Positions 9,265 to 18,315 of a DNA stretch of 64,000 nt are shown piece by piece (position 1 is the stretch's first letter; every line of letters starts with the position of its first letter). Below the pieces are notes generated by a model. It ran no database searches. It saw only the letters and a list, made by a program, of their open reading frames with translations, and was not told where the DNA came from. This stretch comes from Candidatus Barnesiella excrementigallinarum. GTDB taxonomy: Bacteria > Bacteroidota > Bacteroidia > Bacteroidales > Barnesiellaceae. The DNA is taken from the NCBI GenBank assembly GCA_019114445.1, contig DXFL01000016.1:28796-92795 (forward strand), in the 5' to 3' direction. The translations under genes and the position numbers were made by a program.

Positions 9265-9708
9265 GTGGACGAAAAAGGGAAAGACGAACGCTATATGCGA
9301 ATGGCCTTGCAGGAGGCAAAGCTGGCTTTTGACGCCGGAGAGATTCCGGTAGGGGCCGTGGTGGTGTGTAAAGACCGTGTGATGGCGCGGGCACACAACC
9401 TCACCGAATTATTGGGCGATGTAACGGCTCATGCCGAGATGCAGGCGATAACCTCGGCTGCATCCTCGTTGGGCGGGAAATATTTGACCGATTGTACCTT
9501 GTATGTAACGTTGGAACCGTGTGCAATGTGTGCCGGAGCGATAGGGTGGTCGCAACTTGCACGACTTGTGTTTGGTGCGAGTGACGAAAAGCGGGGCTAT
9601 CGGCGTTTCGCTCCCGATGCCCTGCACCCCAAAACCAAAGTCGAGAGCGGCGTGCTTGCCGAAGAGTGCGTGGCGTTGATGAAAACTTTTTTTGCCAAGA
9701 GGCGATAA
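9265..9708 (+). CDS. tadA: tRNA-specific adenosine deaminase (nucleoside deaminase family)
   Basis: TadA converts A34 of tRNA-Arg(ACG) to inosine. The 147-residue protein carries the zinc-deaminase signature: HAEMQAI (His zinc ligand and catalytic Glu) and EPCAMCAGAI (two Cys ligands), plus the N-terminal YMRMALQEAKLAFDAGEIPV segment usual in TadA. The start is a GTG at 9265; a start at the internal ATG (9295) would cut into the conserved first helix. Related guanine/cytosine deaminases cannot be wholly excluded by motif alone. Confidence 0.9.
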   Translation: MDEKGKDERYMRMALQEAKLAFDAGEIPVGAVVVCKDRVMARAHNLTELLGDVTAHAEMQAITSAASSLGGKYLTDCTLYVTLEPCAMCAGAIGWSQLARLVFGASDEKRGYRRFAPDALHPKTKVESGVLAEECVALMKTFFAKRR

Positions 9709-9791
9709 AGCGTTTTATTCTATTCCTCCCCCGGCTTCCATTGTCGGACGCGTATCGGGGTGAAAGATTGCAAGTTATTATTTAAGAAATA

Positions 9792-9823
9792 TTTGTGCGG
9801 TAGTAAAAGATTTTATATCTTTG
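9792..9823 (+). promoter_or_regulatory. Promoter of rpsA
   Basis: TTTG (9792-9795) and TATCTTTG (9816-9823) are separated by exactly 20 bases, a full match to the Bacteroides primary sigma-factor promoter. It leaves an mRNA leader of roughly 55 bases. Confidence 0.85.
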
Positions 9824-9887
9824 CCCCGATTTTAACAGACCACATAATGTCTAACTTAGTAATCAAAAAATCAATTATTTAATTAAC

Positions 9888-11681
9888 ATGAGTGAAGAAC
9901 TAAAAAATGGCCCGGTAGAAAATTTCGACTGGGAAGCCTTTGAAAAAGGCGAAGTGTATGGCGAGAAAAGCCACGACGAGCTGGTAAATACTTACGACCA
10001 ATCGTTGAACACTGTAAAAGACAAAGAGGTAATCGAAGGTACGGTAATCGCCTTGAACAAACGCGAAGTTGTCGTAAACATCGGTTACAAATCGGACGGT
10101 ATTATTCCGATGAGCGAATTCCGCTACAATCCCGATTTGAAAGTGGGAGATAAAGTAGAGGTTTATATCGAAAACCAAGAGGACAGAAAAGGACAATTGG
10201 TATTGTCGCACAAGAAAGCCCGCGCTACCCGTTCTTGGGATCGTGTGAACTCGGCTCTCGAAAACGACGAAATCATTAAAGGTTACATCAAATGCCGTAC
10301 GAAAGGCGGTATGATTGTCGATGTATTCGGTATTGAAGCATTCTTGCCGGGTTCGCAAATCGACGTGAAACCTATCCGCGACTACGATGTATTCGTAGGC
10401 AAAACAATGGAATTCAAAGTTGTTAAAATCAATCAAGAATTCAAGAATGTGGTTGTTTCGCACAAAGCTCTTATCGAAGCCGAACTCGAACAACAGAAGA
10501 AAGAAATTATCGCTAAACTCGAAAAAGGTCAGGTTCTCGAAGGAACCGTTAAGAATATTACCTCTTACGGCGTATTCATCGACTTGGGTGGCGTAGACGG
10601 TTTGATTCACATTACCGATCTCTCTTGGGGCCGTGTATCTCACCCCGAAGAGGTGGTTTCGCTCGATCAAAAACTCAATGTGGTTATCCTCGACTTCGAT
10701 GACGAGAAGAAACGTATTGCATTGGGCTTGAAACAATTGCAACCCCATCCGTGGGACGCTTTGGATGCCGAATTGAAAGTGGGCGACAAAGTAAAAGGCA
10801 AAGTAGTTGTGATGGCCGATTACGGTGCATTCATCGAAATCGCTCCGGGTGTGGAAGGTCTTATCCACGTATCGGAAATGTCGTGGTCGCAACACCTGCG
10901 TAGCGCACAAGACTTTATGAAAGTGGGCGACGAGGTAGAAGCCGTTATTTTGACCCTCGACCGCGAAGAGCGTAAAATGTCGTTGGGTATCAAACAACTC
11001 AAACCCGATCCCTGGGAAAATATCGAAACCAAATATGCTGTGGGTTCGCGTCACCACGCCAAAGTTCGCAACTTCACCAACTTCGGTGTATTCGTTGAGA
11101 TCGAAGAGGGCGTAGACGGTTTGATTCACATTTCGGATCTCTCTTGGACGAAGAAAATCAAACACCCCTCTGAATTTACGCAGATTGGTGCCGACATCGA
11201 AGTTCAAGTATTGGAAATCGATAAAGAAAACCGCCGTTTGAGCTTGGGCCACAAACAACTCGAAGAAAATCCGTGGGACGTATTCGAGGGCGTATTTACC
11301 GTTGATTCGATTCACGAAGGTACCATTATCGAAATGCTCGACAAGGGCGCTGTAATTGCATTGCCTTACGGTGTTGAGGGATTTGCTACTCCCAAACATC
11401 TGGTAAAACAAGACGGTACGCAAGCTCAATTGGAAGAGAAACTTCCGTTCAAGGTAATTGAATTCAACAAGGATGCTAAACGCATTATCTTGTCGCACAG
11501 CCGCATTTTCGAAGATGAAGCTAAGGCCGAAGCTAAGAAAGAGTCTGCTGCCAAGAAAGCTGCCAAGAAAGCTGCTAAGGCAGAAGATACGGTCGTAACT
11601 CCGCAAATCGAAAAGACTACTTTGGGCGACATCGACGCTTTGGCTGCCTTGAAAGAGAAACTCGATGCAGAGAAGAAATAA
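9888..11681 (+). CDS. rpsA: 30S ribosomal protein S1
   Basis: S1 binds mRNA and docks it on the 30S subunit. The 597-residue protein is built of six S1/OB repeats at roughly 40-110, 125-195, 210-280, 297-367, 384-455 and 470-538, most with the GxVxxxxxxGxFVxxxxGVxGLIHxSxxSW pattern, and ends in a Lys/Ala-rich tail (AKKESAAKKAAKKAAKA). Codon use is visibly more biased than in neighbours, as expected for a highly expressed gene. It has a perfect promoter upstream and a strong terminator downstream. Confidence 0.98.
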   Translation: MSEELKNGPVENFDWEAFEKGEVYGEKSHDELVNTYDQSLNTVKDKEVIEGTVIALNKREVVVNIGYKSDGIIPMSEFRYNPDLKVGDKVEVYIENQEDRKGQLVLSHKKARATRSWDRVNSALENDEIIKGYIKCRTKGGMIVDVFGIEAFLPGSQIDVKPIRDYDVFVGKTMEFKVVKINQEFKNVVVSHKALIEAELEQQKKEIIAKLEKGQVLEGTVKNITSYGVFIDLGGVDGLIHITDLSWGRVSHPEEVVSLDQKLNVVILDFDDEKKRIALGLKQLQPHPWDALDAELKVGDKVKGKVVVMADYGAFIEIAPGVEGLIHVSEMSWSQHLRSAQDFMKVGDEVEAVILTLDREERKMSLGIKQLKPDPWENIETKYAVGSRHHAKVRNFTNFGVFVEIEEGVDGLIHISDLSWTKKIKHPSEFTQIGADIEVQVLEIDKENRRLSLGHKQLEENPWDVFEGVFTVDSIHEGTIIEMLDKGAVIALPYGVEGFATPKHLVKQDGTQAQLEEKLPFKVIEFNKDAKRIILSHSRIFEDEAKAEAKKESAAKKAAKKAAKAEDTVVTPQIEKTTLGDIDALAALKEKLDAEKK

Positions 11682-11715
11682 GATGGGGTAACTAAATAAC
11701 CCGAAACTGTTAGGG

Positions 11716-11752
11716 ACCGGGTCGGCATATTTGCCGGCCCGGTCTTGTTTTT
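11716..11752 (+). terminator. Rho-independent terminator after rpsA
   Basis: A 12-bp GC-rich stem (accgggtcggca / tgccggcccggt) with a four-base loop is followed by cttgttttt. Confidence 0.9.
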
Positions 11753-11763
11753 GTATGGGGGTG

Positions 11764-11795
11764 TTGTTGAAGCCGTTCAAAAAACTTTATCTTTG
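11764..11795 (+). promoter_or_regulatory. Promoter upstream of rnz leader
   Basis: TATCTTTG (11788-11795) matches the -7 box; TTG (11764-11766) stands 21 bases before it. Transcription would begin near 11802, about 178 bases ahead of the rnz start codon. Confidence 0.65.
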
Positions 11796-11801
11796 CATAA
11801 A

Positions 11802-11979
11802 GTAGAGTATTACAGCTCGCTCGGCAAAGACGCAAGGTGTCCCAAACAAGAGCCGGGGCTTTTACAGGGGGAGTATGGAGTTTGTTCTCTCGAAAACAAT
11901 CGGCGGAGCGGATAATTAGCGGGCAACCGATGTGGAAGAATCTATAAATTGTAATTGGTAAATTATCGACAGTAGATAT
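11802..11979 (+). ncRNA. Long, possibly structured leader RNA of rnz
   Basis: About 178 bases without a credible reading frame lie between the promoter and rnz. Local pairings are visible: gacgc/gtgtc around 11831-11843, ttgtt/aacaa around 11886-11905, and atcgg/ccgat enclosing a GC-rich purine segment around 11906-11934. I recognise no known riboswitch or small-RNA consensus. It could be a cis-regulatory leader, an independent small RNA, or plain untranslated sequence. Confidence 0.3.
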
Positions 11980-12900
11980 ATGGGAAAATTTGAAGTAAAT
12001 ATTTTGGGCTGTGGTTCGGCATTACCTACGTTGCGCCACTATCCGAGTACTCAGATATTGAATATTCGCGACAACTTGTTTATGATCGATTGCGGGGAAG
12101 GCGCCCAAATACAGTTTCGACGTATGCGGTTGAAATTCACACGGTTGGGCCATATATTCCTGAGCCATTTACATGGCGACCATTGTTTTGGCCTTATCGG
12201 TCTTATCTCGACCTTCGCCCTGATGGGACGTACGGGCGAGTTGGTTATTCATGCCCACCCGTTGGCCGAAGAGGTTTTTCGATCGCAACTCAATTTCTTT
12301 TGCCGCGATTTGCCTTTTGCGGTCCGTTTCGAGCCGGTACTGGCCGATCGGGCGACGGTGGTTTATGAGGACCGTTCCATTACAGTTACTTCGTTGCCAT
12401 TGAAACATCGGCTTCCTTGTACCGGTTTCCTTTTTGAGGAGAAGCCGGGTATGCGCCATCTCTTGGGCGATATGGTGAAATTTTATGATATTCCGGTCTA
12501 CCGGCGTGCCGAGATTAAAGCCGGGGCCGATTATATTACTCCCGACGGTCGTACCATACCCAATGCCCATCTCACGCTTCCCGCCGATGAACCGTTGCGT
12601 TATGCCTATTGTTCCGATACCGCTTACAACGAGTCGTTGTTACCGCACATTGCCGGGGTCGATTTGTTGTATCACGAAGCTACTTTTGGCGACGATGCCG
12701 AGGCGTTGGCGAAGGCAACTTTTCATTCAACGGCACGGCAGGCGGCAATTATTGCCCGCAAGGCCGGAGTAAAGCAATTGTTGTTGGGCCATTTTTCGGC
12801 TCGATATGAGGACGAAACCCCTCTGTTAGAACAAGCTATTGAGGAGTTCCCGGCTTCGATTTTGGCAAAAGAGGGACAAAAAATTGTTTTGGGACGATAA
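11980..12900 (+). CDS. rnz: Ribonuclease Z (tRNase Z)
   Basis: RNase Z removes the 3' trailer of tRNA precursors, needed here because at least some tRNA genes in this window lack an encoded CCA. The 306-residue metallo-beta-lactamase-fold protein has the zinc motif SHLHGDH (residues 62-68), the substrate-side GCGSALPT start and DCGEGAQIQF, and downstream metal ligands in CSDTAYNE and LLGHFSARY. Length matches the short bacterial form. The ATG at 11980 opens the conserved beta strand FEVNILGCG. Confidence 0.95.
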   Translation: MGKFEVNILGCGSALPTLRHYPSTQILNIRDNLFMIDCGEGAQIQFRRMRLKFTRLGHIFLSHLHGDHCFGLIGLISTFALMGRTGELVIHAHPLAEEVFRSQLNFFCRDLPFAVRFEPVLADRATVVYEDRSITVTSLPLKHRLPCTGFLFEEKPGMRHLLGDMVKFYDIPVYRRAEIKAGADYITPDGRTIPNAHLTLPADEPLRYAYCSDTAYNESLLPHIAGVDLLYHEATFGDDAEALAKATFHSTARQAAIIARKAGVKQLLLGHFSARYEDETPLLEQAIEEFPASILAKEGQKIVLGR

Positions 12901-13000
12901 AAAAGGTTATTTCCCCTCTAATTATAACAAATTTTTCATGGAAATACGCAGAAAAATATGAAAAAACGAGTTAATGCATTAAAAATAAAGAAAAATGTAT

Positions 13001-13008
13001 TACCTTTG
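13001..13008 (+). promoter_or_regulatory. Putative -7 box upstream of the winged-helix gene
   Basis: TACCTTTG matches TAnnTTTG and lies 55 bases before the gene at 13063; the -33 region is poorly conserved. Confidence 0.5.
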
Positions 13009-13062
13009 TCCCCCGATTAAAACAATGAGTTTTCAAGTTGTTTAATTTAAATGTAAAAAAGA

Positions 13063-13263
13063 ATGAATGTAGAAGTTATTGGAACATGGGCAGGCCAAGT
13101 TTGGAATGCTTTGAATGAGTCGGGAACATTGACCGTAAAAGGTTTGAAGAAAGCGACTAAACTGAAAGAAAAAGAATTGTATGCCGCTCTTGGCTGGTTG
13201 GCTCGCGAAGGAAAAGTGAGCTTGAATGAAGTAGAAGCAGACATTGAAGTAGTATTGCTCTAA
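13063..13263 (+). CDS. Small winged helix-turn-helix protein (DUF2582-like)
   Basis: The 66-residue protein consists of one winged-helix domain: helix AGQVWNALNES, recognition-type helix TVKGLKKATKLKEKELYAALGWLAREGKV, then a short beta wing. This matches the DUF2582 group of tiny Bacteroidota winged-helix proteins. It probably binds DNA, but targets are unknown. It has its own promoter-like box and a very strong terminator, so it is a free-standing unit. Confidence 0.8.
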   Translation: MNVEVIGTWAGQVWNALNESGTLTVKGLKKATKLKEKELYAALGWLAREGKVSLNEVEADIEVVLL

Positions 13264-13284
13264 TTGAGATAATACAGAAGTATA

Positions 13285-13327
13285 AATCGAGGCGTAGGAT
13301 AAAAATCCTGCGCCTCGATTGTTTTTC
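13285..13327 (+). terminator. Rho-independent terminator after the winged-helix gene
   Basis: A 16-bp stem (aatcgaggcgtaggat / atcctgcgcctcgatt) with loop AAAA is followed by gttttt. Confidence 0.92.
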
Positions 13328-13393
13328 GAAGGGATAAACAAAAGGGCTTTGTCGGCTGTTTACAAGGAAATGAAATCTAAAAAGTAAACAGCT

Positions 13394-13588
13394 ATGGAAG
13401 GAGCTATTGTACCTATAAAACCAGAGGTGGTCGTAAAGGTTATCGAGTGTGGCCCGTTGCGTATAGGCGGGCATGTAAGAATTATGTTTTCCGATGGGAG
13501 TATGGTCATTAAGCAGCGGGCATTCCTTTGTCGTTGCGGGAGGTCGGCAAATAAGCCTTTTTGCGATGGCTCTCACGTCGAAAAATAA
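13394..13588 (+). CDS. CDGSH iron-sulfur domain protein
   Basis: The 64-residue protein ends in a complete CDGSH motif: Cys46, Cys48, Cys57 and His61 in CRCGRSANKPFCDGSH, the 3Cys-1His ligand set for a redox-active [2Fe-2S] cluster. The N-terminal half is a short beta-rich extension. Bacterial single-CDGSH proteins are thought to act in electron transfer or iron-sulfur handling; partners are not evident. It stands alone with its own terminator. Confidence 0.92.
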   Translation: MEGAIVPIKPEVVVKVIECGPLRIGGHVRIMFSDGSMVIKQRAFLCRCGRSANKPFCDGSHVEK

Positions 13589-13603
13589 GCTCTTTGTTGG
13601 ATG

Positions 13604-13650
13604 GAGAAGCGGGTTCATCTGAAAAGGATGGACCCGCTTCTCGGTTTGTT
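13604..13650 (+). terminator. Rho-independent terminator after the CDGSH gene
   Basis: A 16-bp stem (gagaagcgggttcatc / gatggacccgcttctc, one G-T pair) with a 7-base loop is followed by ggtttgtt. Confidence 0.85.
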
Positions 13651-13657
13651 CGGAATT

Positions 13658-13689
13658 TTTGTTATCCATTCGATTTTACGCTATCTTTG
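13658..13689 (+). promoter_or_regulatory. Promoter of purT
   Basis: TTTG (13658-13661), 20-base spacer, TATCTTTG (13682-13689): full consensus match, with the purT ATG 37 bases downstream of the -7 box. Confidence 0.85.
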
Positions 13690-13725
13690 TAGGACAAAAA
13701 CAATACAGATACAAATAGCATAATC

Positions 13726-14916
13726 ATGGTAAAAATTGGAACGGTATTAAGTCCCGTAGGGAAAAAGGCTTTGCTTTGCGGAAGCGGAGAGCTGGGCAAA
13801 GAGGTGGCCATAGCGTTGCAGCGTTATGGCGTAGAGGTGGTTGCTTTGGATAAGTATGCCAATGCTCCTGCCATGCAGATTGCCCATCGTAGTCATGTGC
13901 TTTCGATGCTCGACGGCGCAAAACTGCGCGAAGTCATAGAGGTAGAGCGGCCGGATTATATAATCCCCGAAGTAGAAGCCATTGCTACCGATACGTTGGT
14001 CGCTCTCGAAAAAGAGGGGTATTCGGTAACTCCGACAGCTATGGCGGCTTATTTGACAATGAATCGTGAAGGCATACGCCGTTTGGCCGCCGAGCAATTG
14101 GGGTTGCCCACTTCGCCATATAGGTTTGCATCGACCCGCGAGGAGTTCGAGGCAGCAGTCGAAGAGATTGGTATGCCTTGCGTGGTAAAACCCATCATGA
14201 GTTCGTCGGGTCATGGACAGAGTGTGATCCGTACGGCCGACGATATAGACCATGCTTGGCATTATGCCCAAGAGGGGGGGCGTGCCGGAGCCGGACGGGT
14301 GATTGTCGAGGGATTTGTGAAATTCGATTACGAGATTACCCAGCTTACCGTGCGCCATTCGGCCGGGACTACATTCCTCAACCCGGTAGGCCATATACAG
14401 GTCGATGGCGACTATCGGGAGTCGTGGCAGCCGCAGGCAATGTCGGAAAAGGCTTTGGCGAAGGCTCGCGAGATAGCCCGCAAGGTGACCGACGCGCTGG
14501 GTGGATATGGAATTTTTGGAGTGGAACTGTTTATCAAGGGCGACGATGTCTTGTTCAGCGAGGTTTCTCCCCGCCCGCACGATACGGGAATGGTGACGAT
14601 GATTTCGCAAGATATGTCGCAGTTTGCCCTGCACGCCCGTGCCGTCTTGGGGCTTCCCGTTCCCGGTGTCCGGTTTTACGGGCCTTCGGCTTCGCGGGCG
14701 ATTGTTGTTGAGGGCGATACCGACAAAGTGGTGTTTGGCAACCTCGACCAAGTGCTTTCCGAAGAGGGCGTGCAGATACGCATTTTCGGGAAACCCGAGG
14801 TCGTAGGGCATCGTCGGTTAGGTGTGATTTTGGCGACTGCCGATACGGTGGAAGAGGCTCGTGCCAAAGCCGATCGTGCCTATAAGAAGTTGCAGGTGGA
14901 GGTGCTGCCGAGATGA
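13726..14916 (+). CDS. purT: Formate-dependent phosphoribosylglycinamide formyltransferase
   Basis: PurT makes formyl-GAR from GAR, ATP and formate in purine synthesis, replacing the folate-dependent PurN step. The 396-residue ATP-grasp protein has the N-terminal [20 protein letters not shown] dinucleotide-like motif, the ATP-grasp segment [17 protein letters not shown], and the metal-binding [23 protein letters not shown]. Length and motif order are those of PurT rather than PurK. A perfect promoter precedes it and a bidirectional hairpin follows. Confidence 0.96.
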   Translation: MVKIGTVLSPVGKKALLCGSGELGKEVAIALQRYGVEVVALDKYANAPAMQIAHRSHVLSMLDGAKLREVIEVERPDYIIPEVEAIATDTLVALEKEGYSVTPTAMAAYLTMNREGIRRLAAEQLGLPTSPYRFASTREEFEAAVEEIGMPCVVKPIMSSSGHGQSVIRTADDIDHAWHYAQEGGRAGAGRVIVEGFVKFDYEITQLTVRHSAGTTFLNPVGHIQVDGDYRESWQPQAMSEKALAKAREIARKVTDALGGYGIFGVELFIKGDDVLFSEVSPRPHDTGMVTMISQDMSQFALHARAVLGLPVPGVRFYGPSASRAIVVEGDTDKVVFGNLDQVLSEEGVQIRIFGKPEVVGHRRLGVILATADTVEEARAKADRAYKKLQVEVLPR

Positions 14917-14970
14917 CGGCCGATTACCGTTTCGCCTGAATATTTATCCCTCTTTATCAATAGACCGAAA

Positions 14971-15018
14971 CAAACAGGGTGTGCCTTGTGGAGAATACTC
15001 CGAGGCACACCCTGTTTG
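14971..15018. terminator. Bidirectional terminator between purT and the minus-strand gene run
   Basis: A 16-bp perfect stem (caaacagggtgtgcct / aggcacaccctgtttg) with a 16-base loop lies between convergent genes. Confidence 0.85.
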
Positions 15019-15038
15019 TGTATAGTTTTAGGCTTTTT

Positions 15039-15668
15039 TTATTCGGCCTGTGTTTTTTGCATATTTGCTTTGCGTTGGTCGTTCAAGAATATCTTTGCAC
15101 GTTTACGAGCATCGACAGCATCCATTTTTACGCTAATTTCTACTTCGTAACGGCCGCGAGACAGTTCCCGGTAAATTTCCACCACGGTTACGATGTCTTT
15201 GATGGGGAATGACGAAACTACTTTGCTGTTGATATCCAAATCATCGGTCGAGATAACATCACCTTCGCCCATATCTTCATTTGTCATTTCATTGGTTTCG
15301 GCCGATTGCACATCGGACAAAACTGCTGCTACCAAGTCGACTTTGGCTTGGTTGAATGCTACGGCTTTGGCAGCACGATAGTTCCCGCCTATGCCTTTCC
15401 CGCGTCCCATATAATAGCGATTGAGTCCATCTTCATCGCGTTCGATGGCAGCCATTTGAGCTTGTTCCAACTGTTTAGCCAAAGGCAGACTGCCGGCAAC
15501 CGAGCGCCAACCCTCCTTTTCGTATGCTTTGGCCTCTTTTCGAATATCTTTACTGGCTTTGCTCTTTAATTCTTTTTTCAATTCTTTGGAGCTTTGTTGT
15601 GCCACTACCGGAGTTACGGCAAAAAGGGTCAACAACACGATTGTGAAGACAAGTTTAATGTGTTTCAT
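15039..15668 (-). CDS. Exported LPP20-like protein, last gene of the seven-gene secreted run
   Basis: The 209-residue protein has a signal peptide ending in VAQ. A Lys-rich amphipathic helix follows (SSKELKKELKSKASKDIRKE), then a segment that resembles LPP20-type domains: GIGGNYRAAKAVAFNQAKVDLVAAVL, in which a glycine/aromatic turn precedes Ala-spaced helices. The C-terminal part (YRELSRGRYEVEISVKMD) gives the terminal strands of that fold. No catalytic motif is seen. Its size and layout echo the genes at 19302 and 15703 in the same run. Function unknown; an accessory in an envelope-assembly machine is only an inference. Confidence 0.75.
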   Translation of the reverse strand: MKHIKLVFTIVLLTLFAVTPVVAQQSSKELKKELKSKASKDIRKEAKAYEKEGWRSVAGSLPLAKQLEQAQMAAIERDEDGLNRYYMGRGKGIGGNYRAAKAVAFNQAKVDLVAAVLSDVQSAETNEMTNEDMGEGDVISTDDLDINSKVVSSFPIKDIVTVVEIYRELSRGRYEVEISVKMDAVDARKRAKIFLNDQRKANMQKTQAE

Positions 15669-15702
15669 CTTTTTTCTTTTTTTAGATTTGTAAATAGGTT
15701 TA

Positions 15703-17010
15703 TTATTTCCAGTTTGCTACGTAGGGCAGGTTGATGATTACGCGGGCCACTTCGTTGGTCTTGTCGTTGCGTATCTCCATAGAGCCTTTTACAAAAGCTA
15801 CTTGGTATTTTTTTATGGGAATACGATTCCATTCGCCTTCGGCCGTTACATCTAAAACATAGGAGCCTATACCTTTGTAGGGAATATCGATGTTGTTCTT
15901 GATTAGAGTATTGGCACACCCCGGTATTTCGAGGATAAGGCTTTGCACGGTGAACGTGTTGGCATACCTCGAATTTAAGTTCATGCGTATGTTTATGTTT
16001 GTCAGGGTGCTGTCCGATTGGTTTTCTGCCGTGAGGTATACTTTGCCTTCGGGAATGACTGTCATCATTTGCCCGGCTACATCGATGTAGAATTTATGGG
16101 ATACGGCTTTCCCGCCAATGCGGAAGGTCGCTTCCACGGCATTCTCTTCTGTTTCCAAACAGTCGTCGGCATTATAGAGAATATGTATTTCCTTTCCGTT
16201 GTCGGCGCTGCGTGCCGAGAGTTGTGAGGCACAATCCGATTTCAGTTTAGGCATGGTAGCGATGGCAATGGGTTTCCCTTTTAGGATCAGTTGGCAAATA
16301 TATTCTCCCACCTCTACGTTGCTCCCTTGAATCGAGATCATGTCGTACAATTCGCGATACGATTTTTCCAGCGCTTGTGTGCGTTGGCGCCGCATATTGT
16401 CGAAGAAGTATTCTTTCAGCGGAGCTATCTTGGTAATGGAAGCCTGAATGTCCTCCAATGATTCGATATTGTCCAAATGCTCTTCCAATTCGGTGAGTTG
16501 AGCCTCGTATTGTTTATCGCGTTTTTCGAAATCGCGCACGAGTTTTTTCAACTCCAATTGGCTGAACGGATACTTTATGGAATAGTTGTAATAGATCTCT
16601 TTGGTTTTTTTGTTTTGCAGTTTTTCCCAATAGAAATCTTCTACTTTCGAGAGCGATATGCCTTGTATAAAGGGTACGGTAGCCGCTTTTACATCGGTAT
16701 TGGAACTGTATATGTCTACAAATTCGGTAATGTCTTCACCTTCGAGTTTCTGGTTCAAGATGCTCGACTCGGAGAATGTGATGTTTTGTGCTACGGCTTG
16801 TATGATTTGTTTCTTTACCTCTTGCAGACAAGCCGCTTGGGCTTCTTCCAAAGTGGGTTCGTGCGCCGATACAATCAGATAATCAGCGGCCATTTGTTGG
16901 TACCATGCCGGTGCCTTTTTCGTGCTTTTCTCCACTACCTTGAATTGGGCAAAAGAGCCGAACGACAAGGCGAGAATCAACGTGGCTGTTAATACTAATT
17001 GTTTTTTCAT
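15703..17010 (-). CDS. Exported LPP20-like protein with coiled coil
   Basis: The 435-residue product begins with a signal peptide (MKKQLVLTATLILALSFGSFAQ); the ATG at 17010 is chosen over one at 17034 for that reason. Residues 30-130 look like an LPP20 domain (APAWYQQMAADYLIVSAHE, then EEAQAACLQEVKKQIIQAVA). Residues about 150-200 form a charged coiled coil (FEKRDKQYEAQLTELEEHL), and the C-terminal half is beta-rich. Only 11 bases separate it from the upstream gene and 34 from the downstream one. No enzyme signature; function unknown. Confidence 0.75.
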   Translation of the reverse strand: MKKQLVLTATLILALSFGSFAQFKVVEKSTKKAPAWYQQMAADYLIVSAHEPTLEEAQAACLQEVKKQIIQAVAQNITFSESSILNQKLEGEDITEFVDIYSSNTDVKAATVPFIQGISLSKVEDFYWEKLQNKKTKEIYYNYSIKYPFSQLELKKLVRDFEKRDKQYEAQLTELEEHLDNIESLEDIQASITKIAPLKEYFFDNMRRQRTQALEKSYRELYDMISIQGSNVEVGEYICQLILKGKPIAIATMPKLKSDCASQLSARSADNGKEIHILYNADDCLETEENAVEATFRIGGKAVSHKFYIDVAGQMMTVIPEGKVYLTAENQSDSTLTNINIRMNLNSRYANTFTVQSLILEIPGCANTLIKNNIDIPYKGIGSYVLDVTAEGEWNRIPIKKYQVAFVKGSMEIRNDKTNEVARVIINLPYVANWK

Positions 17011-17021
17011 AAGCGTGGGCT

Positions 17022-18311
17022 TTATTGTTTCCAAGTAACGGGGAGGTTTTTGATGGTTACATCGCAGCCTCGTATGCTGAATTTGACGTAGGAGAAGCCG
17101 GTAATCTTGTCATAGACCGGGGTGATGTAGTATTTCCATTTTACCGGAATCCCGTAAGGTAAGTCGCGGGAAGAGCTGTAATAACTGGTCCCTTCCCAGC
17201 GGCCTATTTGTTTATACGAATTGCCCTCGGTATCGATGGCATTTTCGAAGTACCACCAACTTTTGTCGTTGTTGCTCTTTTCTATGCTGGTTACCATAAA
17301 GGTAATGATAATGGCTTGTTGGCTTTCGACCCCTTCGCAGGACAAAATTTTCATTTCCAAATTGTTTTTGGAGTAGCTGATTTTGGGATTGAGGGCCGGG
17401 GTGGAAGCCTCTTGTTGTGCCGGCACTTCCTTTACGATGACTTTCTCTACCGGTACCTCTTTTATGACCTCTTTTTCTACAATTTTCTCTACGGGAACCT
17501 CTACGATTTTTTCGACCACTACTGTGTCGGGCGGTGTATTGAGTTGTTTTTCAATAGAGTCGGTCATGGCACGGGCTGCATCGTTGCACCCGCTGTTTGT
17601 CGGTATTTTGGCGAGAATGTCCAATGCCTTGTCGTAATCTTTACGGATATAGCAGTTGCGAGCAATGAGCAGTTGACCTTCGCAATCGATGGTTTTTGCC
17701 AATTCCGACGCTTGAATCAAGGTTTCGGCCGCTTGTTCGTAGCAGGGTGTAGTCTCGGGGACGCAACCCAAATAGGCTACGGCCTCTTCGTATTTGCCGG
17801 TATTGATCATCACTTGTGCCTTTTGCATGATGGTACCACAGTTTTGTGTATAGTGGTCCATGATTTTTTGGCGGGCATTGCGGATAAACCGGGTATATTG
17901 CGTGTCGGTTACTTTGATATTGGCGATAAGCGAGCGAAGGGTTTGGTCTTTCGAATCTTTCCCGCTACCCGATATGGGAACCACTATGCTGCCGTACATA
18001 CTGCCATCTAAGGCATTTTTGGCAAGCAAGGTGAGTTCGGCTTTTACCACATGGATATTGCGAACCAATCCTTCGGTAGACATTTCGTCTAAAAGGTTGA
18101 GTTGTGGTTCCACGACAAACGCATTGTACATGGAGGTGGCGGCTGCGCTGTTGCGAGTTAAGATTTGCTCGACTTTCAGTTTTAAGGCTTGGGCAACTTC
18201 GGCACTCATGTCTCCTTCTGTTGGAGGCATGGCCTGAAAATTTATGGTACTTTGTGCTTGGGCACACAAGATACCCCCTATCAGGAAGAATATAAATTGC
18301 AGTCTTTTCAT
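17022..18311 (-). CDS. Exported protein with TPR-like region and a repetitive EKIVE linker
   Basis: The 429-residue protein has a signal peptide ending in AQAQ. The N-terminal domain (20-150) is followed by a helical TPR-like part (AQVMINTGKYEEAVAYLGCV; NCYIRKDYDKALDILAKIP) with several cysteines. A low-complexity spacer of repeated PVEKIVEKEV units around residue 265-295 probably spans the periplasm or forms an extended rod. The C-terminal beta domain ends in YDKITGFSYVKFSIRG. Such valine/glutamate/lysine rods also occur in OmpA-type and SPOR-type envelope proteins, but neither domain is visible. Function unknown. Confidence 0.72.
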   Translation of the reverse strand: MKRLQFIFFLIGGILCAQAQSTINFQAMPPTEGDMSAEVAQALKLKVEQILTRNSAAATSMYNAFVVEPQLNLLDEMSTEGLVRNIHVVKAELTLLAKNALDGSMYGSIVVPISGSGKDSKDQTLRSLIANIKVTDTQYTRFIRNARQKIMDHYTQNCGTIMQKAQVMINTGKYEEAVAYLGCVPETTPCYEQAAETLIQASELAKTIDCEGQLLIARNCYIRKDYDKALDILAKIPTNSGCNDAARAMTDSIEKQLNTPPDTVVVEKIVEVPVEKIVEKEVIKEVPVEKVIVKEVPAQQEASTPALNPKISYSKNNLEMKILSCEGVESQQAIIITFMVTSIEKSNNDKSWWYFENAIDTEGNSYKQIGRWEGTSYYSSSRDLPYGIPVKWKYYITPVYDKITGFSYVKFSIRGCDVTIKNLPVTWKQ

Positions 18312-18315
18312 AATA

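Noticed and set aside
9900..11780. A 626-residue open frame antisense to rpsA
   Set aside because: It arises from the strong codon bias of rpsA; the six S1 domains on the plus strand explain the sequence.
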